Assembly (NCBI RefSeq): GCF_036186745.1
Contig: NZ_CP108086.1
Location: forward strand, 4,526,001-4,590,000
Reading direction: 5' to 3'
Length of the DNA: 64,000 nt
Origin: Microbispora hainanensis
Lineage (GTDB): Bacteria; Actinomycetota; Actinomycetes; Streptosporangiales; Streptosporangiaceae
The notes below the pieces were generated by a model. It was not told the DNA's origin, made no database searches, and saw nothing but the letters and a program-made list of their open reading frames with translations. Below, one piece after another: positions 45,645-53,091 of this stretch (its first letter is position 1; each line of letters starts with the position of its first letter). Both the position numbers and the translations under genes were made by a program.

Positions 45645-46318
45645 GCGTCGTCGACCTGGCCGTCAGACGCGATCCGGCGCCAGGCGGTGTCGGTGACGAT
45701 CACGTGGTCGAGGAAGCGGAGGCCGACGGTGTCGGCGGCCTCGTGGAGGCGGGCCGTGACCTCGACGTCGGCGGGGCTGGGGTCGAGCGATCCGCTCGGG
45801 TGGTTGTGGGCGAGGCCGAAGGCGGCACCGCCGGAGAGGAGGACGGTCGTGACGATGTCGCGGACGGGCGCGGGAGTGTGGTCGCTGCCGCCCTCGGTGA
45901 CAACGGTCCGGCGGAGCACGGCGCCGCGGCCGTCGCACACGATCACGACGAGCCGCTCGCGCGGCTGTCCGTGCAGCAGGGGAGCGGCAGCCGAAGCGAT
46001 GTCGGCCGAGCAGGTGATCCGGCTTCGCTCCGGCTCCGCCTGGGCCCGCCGTACGAGATGGAACGCGGCCGCCACACGGGCGGCCTTGGCGGGGCCCACA
46101 CCTGGGACGGCGAGCAGCCGGTGGGCCTCGGAACGGGCAAGCTCCCCGAGGTCGCCACAGTGGGCGATGAGCTGGGAGGCGAGTTCGACGGCGCTCACGC
46201 CCCTGCTGCCCGAGCCGAGCAGCAGGGCGAGCAACTCCCTGTCGGCGAGCGCGGCGGCTCCCGACGTCAGCAGCCGCTCACGCGGCTGGTCGGCCAGGGG
46301 CATGTCCTTGACGCGCAT
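45641..46318 (-). CDS. radC: RadC-family JAB/MPN protein
   Basis: The 225-residue protein has the RadC arrangement: an N-terminal HhH-like region (MPLADQPRERLLTSGAAALA, then LLAVPGVGPAKAARVAAAFH) and the JAB/MPN metal motif GLAHNHPSGSLDPSPADVEV preceded by an upstream Glu strand. RadC was named for repair but its role is unsettled; it is common on mobile elements. ATG 46318 has GGAGGTG upstream. It lies between two GntR-type genes on the same strand, a setting that suggests an accessory or mobile block. Confidence 0.93.
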   Translation of the reverse strand: MRVKDMPLADQPRERLLTSGAAALADRELLALLLGSGSRGVSAVELASQLIAHCGDLGELARSEAHRLLAVPGVGPAKAARVAAAFHLVRRAQAEPERSRITCSADIASAAAPLLHGQPRERLVVIVCDGRGAVLRRTVVTEGGSDHTPAPVRDIVTTVLLSGGAAFGLAHNHPSGSLDPSPADVEVTARLHEAADTVGLRFLDHVIVTDTAWRRIASDGQVDDA

Positions 46319-46370
46319 CGGCACCTCCGGATGGGGGATCCGGATTGGTTGTACCAGTGGGCACCGACAG

Positions 46371-47108
46371 TCAGAGGGGGCTGGGAATGCCGTAGACCAG
46401 CCGGAACCTGTCGCCGGGCACCACGGCGTCGCTGGTCTCGACCGGGCGCTCCCCGGTCCAGTACGTACGCTCGATCTGGAGCACCTGGACGCCGGCGGGC
46501 AGTTCGAGCAGGTCGCTCTCGGTCGGCTGGGGGACACGGATGAGCACGCTCTCGCTGATCTCCGTGACGGGCAGGCCGCTCGCCGCGAGCCGGAAGGCCG
46601 CGCTCCTGCGTTCGTACGTGCCCTCTTCGGGCGCCTGGCTCTGGCCGGGCTCGATCGGCTCGTACGAGGTGAGCAACTGCACCGGGCGGCCGTCCCCGCG
46701 GAAGATGTAGCGGGTTCTGATCACCGGGCTGCATTCCCCGATGCGGAGCCGGCGGGCGATGTCGGGAGGAGCGTCGGTGAGCTCGCTGCGCCAGCTCCAG
46801 CTGGGTTGTCGGCCGCCCGCCTGCATGTCGCTCGCGAAGGCGGCGTGCGGTTCGGGATAGCGGCTGCGGTGGAGCGGGAGCAGGATCGGTTTCTCCCGCA
46901 CCCGGTGGCCGGAGCCCACCCGGCCGATGATGAGGCCCTCCTGGGCGAGCACGCGCAGCGCGTGGCGGGCGGCCGTTTCTCCGACGCTGTATTTCCGGGT
47001 GATCTGGTGCCGCGAGGGGATCGGTGCGCCCGGGGGGAGCGTGCCGTCGACGATCTGGCGGCGAATGTCCTCGACTACGCGCAGGTAGACCGGATCAGAG
47101 TTTGCCAT
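46371..47108 (-). CDS. GntR-family regulator with UTRA domain
   Basis: The 245-residue protein has an N-terminal GntR winged helix (VYLRVVEDIRRQIVDGTLPP, then APIPSRHQITRKYSVGETAA and GLIIGRVGSGHRV) and a HutC/FarR-type UTRA ligand domain (IARRLRIGECSPVIRTRYIF, and VLQIERTYWTGERPVETSDA). Related regulators include the KorSA repressors of integrative actinomycete elements. ATG 47108 is preferred over the adjacent TTG. It is divergent from the 106-residue small protein gene, which it probably controls. Confidence 0.9.
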   Translation of the reverse strand: MANSDPVYLRVVEDIRRQIVDGTLPPGAPIPSRHQITRKYSVGETAARHALRVLAQEGLIIGRVGSGHRVREKPILLPLHRSRYPEPHAAFASDMQAGGRQPSWSWRSELTDAPPDIARRLRIGECSPVIRTRYIFRGDGRPVQLLTSYEPIEPGQSQAPEEGTYERRSAAFRLAASGLPVTEISESVLIRVPQPTESDLLELPAGVQVLQIERTYWTGERPVETSDAVVPGDRFRLVYGIPSPL

Positions 47109-47221
47109 CAATCCATCCCTGAGGGGGTGACGGGTCCTCCAAATCTTGGCGTATTCGCCGGGCGACCGAGAGTGACGGGGATGGCCTGTGACTCCAACTT
47201 TACCTGGTGAAAGGGCTGCTA

Positions 47222-47542
47222 ATGGGTGATTGTGCCGCTAAGCGGCCAGGTGCTGATATTCCCCTTCCACCGCCCTATCACGGTATCCATGCCAGCCCTC
47301 CACGGGACGGGCACAAGCGGATCAAATGGATGCAGCCCACCAACCGCAGCGATCGCGTACGGGTGCGCCGACACACGTGCGAGTGCAAGCCGACGATCTA
47401 TGAGCTGTGCGCGGCGGGCGGTCTGTTGTTCATCCGGCGGACGACCCGGGGCAAGAACCCGGAGGTCCGCGAGACCGAGCGGCTCGTGGCCGCGCGCATG
47501 GAGGAGCTGTGGGTGCGGCTCCTCGCAGGCGAGGTCCACTGA
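47222..47542 (+). CDS. small actinomycete protein of unknown function
   Basis: The 106-residue protein has a variable N-terminus, then RSDRVRVRRHTCECKPTIYE, LCAAGGLLFIRRTTRGKNPE and a helical end VAARMEELWVRLLAGEV. The cysteine pair in THTCECK-like sequence (C-x-C) and a later C could bind metal, but this is unproven. GAAAGGG lies 6 bases before ATG 47222. It faces the GntR-UTRA gene; I recall similar small proteins beside GntR regulators in actinomycetes but cannot assign a function. Confidence 0.72.
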   Translation: MGDCAAKRPGADIPLPPPYHGIHASPPRDGHKRIKWMQPTNRSDRVRVRRHTCECKPTIYELCAAGGLLFIRRTTRGKNPEVRETERLVAARMEELWVRLLAGEVH

Positions 47543-48003
47543 CGTGGTCGCGGCCTCCCGCCGCGTCCCGCCGCCCGCCCCGAAGGGGCTCGAAGGCCAG
47601 CGCTAACCCGTAAGGGCACGCGAAGGCTCGCGCGAAAACCGTGCAGGCCGGCGGAGGCTCCGCCAACCTGTGGAGGCCCGCGCGGGTTCGCGAAAACCCG
47701 TGAAGGCCCGCGGGCTCGCGAAAGACCCCCGAGGCCCCCCAGGAGACCCCTCGAAGACCGCTCGAAGACCCCGAAGATCCCCTAAGAACCCCCGGAGGTG
47801 CAGAAGCCGCTGTTCGCGGCCTTCCGGAAAATTCTCGCCAGCGGCGTGTAACGTCCGCGTAAGACGCGGCGATTTTCGGTTAGAGGTCGCTGATGTGTGT
47901 ACCCCCGAGCACATATCGGCGGCCTCTTCCGCTGTCAGCGCCGCTCACGGGGCGGTACTGGACATAACGGGGTGGCGAGGTCCATCACTCCTGCGGATCC
48001 GGG
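47543..48003. repeat. gap with degenerate repeats before dapA
   Basis: From 47580 to 47790 the DNA is a run of related short units such as CGAAGGCTCGCGCGAAAACC, TGAAGGCCCGCGGGCTCGCG and CCTCGAAGACCGCTCGAAGA, changing gradually along the run. From 47800 to 48003 composition is mixed and no gene is convincing. The dapA promoter lies at the end. Confidence 0.6.
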
Positions 48004-48016
48004 TACCGTTCGGTCT
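48004..48016 (+). promoter_or_regulatory. leaderless dapA promoter
   Basis: TACCGT (48004-48009) is 7 bases upstream of ATG 48017, with no ribosome binding site. The spacing equals that of dapB, so both lysine genes appear to be leaderless. Confidence 0.55.
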
Positions 48017-48931
48017 ATGGCATCGCCTACTGGAACCTCCGACGCCCCCTTCGGCCGCACGCTGACCGCCATGGTCACACCGTTCACCTCTGACGGCGCC
48101 GTCGACTATGAGGGCGTCCAGCGGCTCGCCGCCTATCTCGTGGACGAGCAGCGCAACGACGGCCTGGTCGTCAGTGGCACGACAGGGGAGTCCCCCACCA
48201 CCTCCGACGAGGAGAAGGACCGAATCCTGCGCGCGGTCGTCGAGGCCGTCGGCGACCGGGCCACCGTCGTGGCCGGTGCCGGCACCAACGACACGCGGCA
48301 CAGCGCCGAGCTGGCCAGGGCCGCCGAGCGCGCCGGTGCGCACGGTCTCCTGGTGGTGACCCCCTACTACAACAAACCGCCGCAGGAGGGTCTGCTCCGG
48401 CACTTCACGGCCGTCGCCGACGCGACCGGCCTGCCGGTGATGCTGTACGACATCCCGGGCCGAGCCGGGGTGCCCATCACGATCGAGACCCTGTTCCGGC
48501 TGGCCGAGCACCCGCGCATCGCCGCCGTCAAGGACGCCAAGGGCGACCTGTTCACGGGCTCGCAGGTGATGGCCTCCACCGATCTCGTCTTCTACTCCGG
48601 CGACGACCTGCTGAACCTGCCGTGGCTTTCCGTCGGCGCGGCCGGGTACGTCAGCGTGGTGGGCCACGTGGTGGGCGCCGAGCTGGCCGCGATGGTCGAC
48701 TCCTACCGGTCCGGTGATGTCGAGAACGCTTTGGCCGTCCACCGTCAGCTCCTTCCGGTGGTCTCGGCGATCATGACCCGCACCCAGGGGGCGATCATGG
48801 TCAAGGCGGCGTTGAAGCTGGTGGGCCAGGACGCGGGATACGTCCGGCCGCCGCTCGTGGACGCCACGGAGGAGCAGACGACAGCGCTTCGGGAGGACCT
48901 CATCACGGGGGGCCTCAAGCTTGTGGATTAG
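48017..48931 (+). CDS. dapA: 4-hydroxy-tetrahydrodipicolinate synthase
   Basis: The 304-residue enzyme condenses pyruvate with aspartate semialdehyde, the first committed step to diaminopimelate and lysine. The Schiff-base lysine is K172 in IAAVKDAKGD, Y144 lies in MLYDIPGRAGV, and the GTTGES loop is present in VVSGTTGESPTTSDEEKDRI. Length and motifs match the biosynthetic enzyme, unlike the paralogue at 34110. The start at ATG 48017 fits the family and a leaderless promoter. rnj follows after a short upstream frame, as in other actinomycetes. Confidence 0.95.
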   Translation: MASPTGTSDAPFGRTLTAMVTPFTSDGAVDYEGVQRLAAYLVDEQRNDGLVVSGTTGESPTTSDEEKDRILRAVVEAVGDRATVVAGAGTNDTRHSAELARAAERAGAHGLLVVTPYYNKPPQEGLLRHFTAVADATGLPVMLYDIPGRAGVPITIETLFRLAEHPRIAAVKDAKGDLFTGSQVMASTDLVFYSGDDLLNLPWLSVGAAGYVSVVGHVVGAELAAMVDSYRSGDVENALAVHRQLLPVVSAIMTRTQGAIMVKAALKLVGQDAGYVRPPLVDATEEQTTALREDLITGGLKLVD

Positions 48932-48949
48932 ATCAACAGATGGAGCCGA

Positions 48950-49030
48950 ATGAGCGACTTGATCAGAAGGAACGACGATAGGGAACTGCGCGCGCACGGC
49001 GAGCGGCCCGGGGCGGAGGGCGCGGAATGA
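48950..49030 (+). CDS. possible 26-residue upstream ORF coupled to rnj
   Basis: ATG 48950, preceded by GGAG at 4 bases, opens a frame encoding SDLIRRNDDRELRAHGERPG and a stop at 49028-49030 that overlaps the rnj ATG (ATGA). The peptide is charged and has no known relatives. It may be a real small protein, a leader that couples ribosomes into rnj, or chance. The overlap and ribosome binding site favour a translated leader. Confidence 0.4.
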   Translation: MSDLIRRNDDRELRAHGERPGAEGAE

Positions 49031-50712
49031 GTCATCCGCATCCCGAACTCGGTCCGCCTCCGGCGCTGCCGGAAAACGGCCTGCGCATCGTGGCGCTGGG
49101 CGGCCTCGGTGAGATCGGCCGCAACATGGCGGTGTTCGAGTATGACGGCCGCCTGCTCGTGGTGGACTGCGGTGTGCTGTTCCCCGAGCCCGACCAGCCG
49201 GGCGTCGATCTCATCCTGCCCGACTTCGACTACATACGGGGGCGGCTCGACGACATCGAGGCGCTCGTGCTCACGCACGCCCACGAGGACCACATCGGCG
49301 CGGTGCCCTACCTGCTGCGCGAGCGGCGCGACATCCCGATCGTCGGTTCGCGGCTGACGCTCGGGCTCATCGAGAGCAAGCTGACCGAGCACCGGATGCA
49401 GCCGGTCAAGGTCGAGGTGGTCGAGGGCGAGCGGCGCACGTTCGGGCCGTTCGAGTGCGAGTTCGTCTCGGTCAACCACTCGATCCCCGACGCGCTGGCC
49501 GTGGCGATCCGCACCCCTGCGGGCCTCGTCCTCCACACCGGCGACTTCAAGATGGACCAGCTTCCGCTGGACGGGCGGCTGACCGACCTCGGGGCGTTCG
49601 CCCGGCTCGGGGCCGAGGGCGTCGACCTGCTGATGTCCGACTCCACCAACTCCGAGGTGCCGGGCTTCGTCACCAGCGAGCGGGAGATCGCGCCGGTCAT
49701 CGACGACGTCTTCCGCAGCGCGACCAAGCGGATCATCGTTGCGAGCTTCGCCTCGCACATCCACCGCGTGCAGCAGATCATGGACGCGGCCGAGAAGCAC
49801 GGCCGCAAGGTCGCGCTCATCGGCAGGTCGATGGTGCGCAACATGGGCGTGGCGCGCGAGCTGGGCTACCTGAAGGTGCCCGGTGGCCTGCTCGTGGACT
49901 CCCGGGAGATCGAGGAGTGGCCGCCGGAGGACGTGGTGCTGATCTGCACCGGCTCCCAGGGCGAGCCGATGGCCGCGCTGTCGCGCATGGCCAACCGCGA
50001 CCACCCGATCAGGATCGCCGAGGGCGACACCGTCCTGCTCGCCTCGTCGCTCGTGCCGGGCAACGAGACGGCGGTCAGCAAGGTCATCAACGGCCTCAAC
50101 CGGTGGGGCGCGCGGGTGGTCCACAAGGGCAACGCGCGGGTGCACGTCTCCGGGCACGCCGCCGCGGGCGAGCTGCTGTACGTGCTCAACCTCACCAAGC
50201 CGTCCAACTTCATGCCCGTACACGGGGAGTGGCGGCACCTGCGGGCGCACGCCAGGCTCGCCGAGCTGACCGGCGTCCCCCGGGAGAACATCGTGATCGC
50301 CGAGGACGGCGTGGTCGTCGACCTCGTCGACGGCCAGGCGAGGATCACCGGCGCGGTTCCGTGCGGGTACGTCTTCGTAGACGGCACCTCGGTGGGCGAC
50401 ATCACGGACGTGGCGCTCAAGGACCGGCGGATCCTGGGCGACGAGGGGTTCATCTCCATCGTCGTCGTGGTCGACTCCACCACGGGGAAGCTCACCGGGG
50501 GCCCGGAGATCACCGCGCGCGGCTCGGGCATCGACCCCGACGCGTTCGACGCGGTCATCCCGCAGATCGAGGTCGCGCTGCAGGAGGTCGCCGCGTCCGG
50601 AGTGGCCGACGAGCTGCAGATCCGCCGGACCATCAGGCGTACGGTGGGGCGCTGGGTGAGCGACACCTACCGCCGCCGCCCGATGATCATCCCGGTGGTC
50701 GTCGAGGTCTGA
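49027..50712 (+). CDS. rnj: ribonuclease J
   Basis: The 561-residue protein is a metallo-beta-lactamase/beta-CASP ribonuclease with 5'-exo and endo activity. The zinc motif is LTHAHEDHIGAVPYLL (H84, H86, D88, H89), further ligands are in SVNHSIPDALAVAI and HTGDFKMD, and the beta-CASP region has STNSEVPGFVTSEREI and ICTGSQGEPMAALSRMANRD, followed by HVSGHAAAGEL and PVHGEWRHLRAHA. With PNPase, it makes this window rich in RNA-decay genes. The start overlaps a short upstream frame. Confidence 0.96.
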   Translation: MSHPHPELGPPPALPENGLRIVALGGLGEIGRNMAVFEYDGRLLVVDCGVLFPEPDQPGVDLILPDFDYIRGRLDDIEALVLTHAHEDHIGAVPYLLRERRDIPIVGSRLTLGLIESKLTEHRMQPVKVEVVEGERRTFGPFECEFVSVNHSIPDALAVAIRTPAGLVLHTGDFKMDQLPLDGRLTDLGAFARLGAEGVDLLMSDSTNSEVPGFVTSEREIAPVIDDVFRSATKRIIVASFASHIHRVQQIMDAAEKHGRKVALIGRSMVRNMGVARELGYLKVPGGLLVDSREIEEWPPEDVVLICTGSQGEPMAALSRMANRDHPIRIAEGDTVLLASSLVPGNETAVSKVINGLNRWGARVVHKGNARVHVSGHAAAGELLYVLNLTKPSNFMPVHGEWRHLRAHARLAELTGVPRENIVIAEDGVVVDLVDGQARITGAVPCGYVFVDGTSVGDITDVALKDRRILGDEGFISIVVVVDSTTGKLTGGPEITARGSGIDPDAFDAVIPQIEVALQEVAASGVADELQIRRTIRRTVGRWVSDTYRRRPMIIPVVVEV

Positions 50713-50749
50713 CGGGTTTATCCCGTTGTACTCGGAGACGGGCGTGGCG

Positions 50750-50762
50750 TAGCGTCCCGCCC
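50750..50762 (+). promoter_or_regulatory. leaderless promoter of the DUF402 gene
   Basis: TAGCGT (50750-50755) lies 7 bases before the GTG at 50763. No ribosome binding site is present. Confidence 0.5.
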
Positions 50763-51260
50763 GTGTCCGAGGTGAGGATCGTCTACCGCAAGTACGGCGG
50801 GTCGCTGCACTGGCACCAGTACGCGCGGGTGCTGGGCGAGGACGAGCACGGCGTCTGGACCGGATGTCCCCCGGGCACCGTCGGCCGGCGGGGAAACGAG
50901 CCGCCGGTGGTCTGGGAGGACGCCTTCGTGATGCTGTTCCCTGGGAACGCGTGGTGGACGGCCACGTTCAACTCCCCGTCGAACCGGTGCGCCATCTACT
51001 GCGACGTCACCACCGTGCCCGTCCGCGGCGACGGCCGGATCACGATGGCCGACCTCGATCTCGACGTGCTCCGGATGCGCGACGGCCGGGTGATCCTGGA
51101 CGACGAGGACGAGTTCGCCGTCCACCAGGTGCGGTACGGCTACCCGGAGGAGGTCGTCCGCCAGGCGGAGCGGTCGGCCGCCTGGCTGATGGAGGCGGTG
51201 GCCGCGCGGACCGGCCCCTTCGGCGGCGCCCACCACCGCTGGCTGTCCCTCGTGAGATAG
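50763..51260 (+). CDS. DUF402 (FomD-like) protein
   Basis: The 165-residue protein has the DUF402 core: CAIYCDVTTVPVRGDGRITM, ADLDLDVLRMRDGRVILDDE and DEFAVHQVRYGYPEEVVRQA, with the acidic cluster DLDLDV...DDEDE that coordinates metal in this fold. FomD and related proteins are nucleotide or nucleoside-diphosphate hydrolases. The N-terminal part (VRIVYRKYGGSLHWHQYARV) is also typical. The substrate here is unknown. It stands alone between rnj and a convergent transporter gene. Confidence 0.9.
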   Translation: MSEVRIVYRKYGGSLHWHQYARVLGEDEHGVWTGCPPGTVGRRGNEPPVVWEDAFVMLFPGNAWWTATFNSPSNRCAIYCDVTTVPVRGDGRITMADLDLDVLRMRDGRVILDDEDEFAVHQVRYGYPEEVVRQAERSAAWLMEAVAARTGPFGGAHHRWLSLVR

Positions 51261-51492
51261 GGACCACGCCCGCCTTGATGTAGGCACCATGCAGGACCGA
51301 GGCCATGGGAAACCCTCTGTGGCTCATGACCACGCCCGCTTTGATGCAGGCACCATGTCCCATGCCTCGGCGGGCAGTGCCTCGCCGGGCCACGCCTCAG
51401 TGGGCCGGGCCTCAGTGGGCCGGGCCTCAGTGGGCCGGGTCTCGGCGGGGGCGCCCCCGGTGTGCGGGGACGCCCCAGGCGTGTGGCCCGCA
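51261..51492. repeat. repeat-filled convergent gap
   Basis: Two related blocks start ACCACGCCCGCCTTGATGTA (51263) and ACCACGCCCGCTTTGATGCA (51330), each followed by GGCACCATG, 67 bases apart. Then GGGCCTCAGTGGGCC-type units of 15 bp repeat about four times (51390-51440). No gene is convincing. Confidence 0.7.
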
Positions 51493-53091
51493 TCAGTGGG
51501 CCGTGACCGCGCCCTCGGCGGGCTGCCCGCCGGTCTCCTCGTCCTCGGTCTCGGGGATCACCTTGGGCACGCCGCGCAGTGCGAACGGCACGGCGACCGC
51601 GAGCACGAGCAGGATGGCCGCGCCGGTCAGCACGGTGACGTGGATGCCTTCGACGAACGCCTGACGGGCGGCCCGGGCGACGGCCCCCGCGGCGTCGCCC
51701 GGGAGCGTGGCTGCGACCTTCAGCGCGCCCGCGAGCGTGTCGCGTGCCTCGGCCGCGGGCCCGCCGGGCAGGCCGGGCGGAAGCGCCAGGCCGTTCCGGT
51801 AGGCGCTGGTCAGCACGGTGCCGAGCACGGCGATGCCGAGCGCGCCGCCCATCTCGTGCGCCGTCTCCGAGATCGCGCTCGCCGCGCCGGCCCGTTCCTT
51901 GGGCACCGAGGCGAGCAGCGTGTCGCCGGTCACCGCGAACGTGAAACCCATCCCGACGCCCTGGATGATCATGGCGACCAGCATGTAGAGATAGGGCGTC
52001 TCCGTGTCGATCCGGCTGAACAGGATGAACCCGGTCGCGGTCAGCACCAGCCCGAGGCTGACGACCGGCCCGCGGCCCCACCGGTGCACGAGCACACCGG
52101 ACAGCGCGCCGCCGAGGCCCCCGGCGAGGCCGCCCGGCAACCCGGCGAGCCCCGCGGTCAACGGCGACCAGCCCATGACGAGCTGGAAATACTGCGCGAA
52201 GACCACCGACATGGCGAGCATCGCGAAGACCGCGACCAGTTCGGCGCCGACCGTGGCCGCGAACGCCCGCCGCCGGAACAGCGCCACGTCGATCAGCGGC
52301 TCGGCCAGCCGGGTCTGCCTGCGGACGAAGACGACCAGCGCGGCGACCGCGACCACCGCCGCGACGATCACGGGGGCCTGCGCGACGCCGCCGGTCGTGG
52401 CCTCCTTCATCGCGTAGATCAGGCCGAGCACGCCTGCGGCGGACAGCGGAACGCTGACGAGGTCGAGCCGTCCGGGCCGGGGGTTGCGCGACTCGGGCAG
52501 CACGACGAACCCGGCGGCCAGGACGGCCACGACGACGGGCACGTTGATCAGGAAGACCGAGCCCCACCAGAAGTGGTCGAGCAGCAGGCCGCCGACGACG
52601 GGCCCGAGGGCGAACCCGATCGCGCCCACGCTGCTCCAGATGCCGACCGCGGTGGTCCGCTCCTTCGGGTCGGAGAACACGTTGCGGATCAGCGACAGCG
52701 TCGAGGGCATGATCGTCGCGCCGGCCACGCCGAGGAGCGCCCGAGCGGCGATCAGCAGCGGGGCGTTCGGCGCGAACGCCGTGAGCACCGAGGTCGCGCC
52801 GAAGGCGGCCAGGCCGGTGAGCAGCAGGCGTTTGCGCCCGATCCGGTCGCCGACGTTGCCCATGGTCACGAGCAGCGCGGCCAGCGCGAAGCCGTAGATG
52901 TCGGCGATCCACAGCAACTGGGTGGCCGAGGGCGCCAGGTCCTCGCCGAGCTTCGGCAGGGCGAGGTGCAACACGGTGAGATCGAGGGACAGCAGGAGCA
53001 TGGCCAGGCAGGCGACGACCAGCGTGCCCCATTTGCGAGAGGTGCCGTTCATGGCCGTCAGCGTGCGCCCGGGCGCTGACGGCTCATCCAC
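51493..53091 (-). CDS. MFS multidrug exporter, DHA2 (14-TM) type
   Basis: The product (532 residues from GTG 53091, or 519 from ATG 53052) has 14 hydrophobic helices and DHA2 signatures: LSLDLTVLHLALPKLGEDLA in TM1, MGNVGDRIGRKRLLL (motif A) and SVGAIGFALGPVVGGLLLDH (motif C). It probably exports an antibiotic or toxic metabolite. GTG 53091 overlaps the stop of the SARP gene by 8 bases, which favours translational coupling, though ATG 53052 is closer to the usual N-terminus. Two-gene regulator-pump units like this are common in actinomycetes. Confidence 0.92.
   Translation of the reverse strand: MDEPSAPGRTLTAMNGTSRKWGTLVVACLAMLLLSLDLTVLHLALPKLGEDLAPSATQLLWIADIYGFALAALLVTMGNVGDRIGRKRLLLTGLAAFGATSVLTAFAPNAPLLIAARALLGVAGATIMPSTLSLIRNVFSDPKERTTAVGIWSSVGAIGFALGPVVGGLLLDHFWWGSVFLINVPVVVAVLAAGFVVLPESRNPRPGRLDLVSVPLSAAGVLGLIYAMKEATTGGVAQAPVIVAAVVAVAALVVFVRRQTRLAEPLIDVALFRRRAFAATVGAELVAVFAMLAMSVVFAQYFQLVMGWSPLTAGLAGLPGGLAGGLGGALSGVLVHRWGRGPVVSLGLVLTATGFILFSRIDTETPYLYMLVAMIIQGVGMGFTFAVTGDTLLASVPKERAGAASAISETAHEMGGALGIAVLGTVLTSAYRNGLALPPGLPGGPAAEARDTLAGALKVAATLPGDAAGAVARAARQAFVEGIHVTVLTGAAILLVLAVAVPFALRGVPKVIPETEDEETGGQPAEGAVTAH

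Noticed and set aside
48930..49026. Long minus-strand frame opposite rnj as a separate gene
   Set aside because: It mirrors the rnj codons, and the plus-strand protein has all RNase J motifs.
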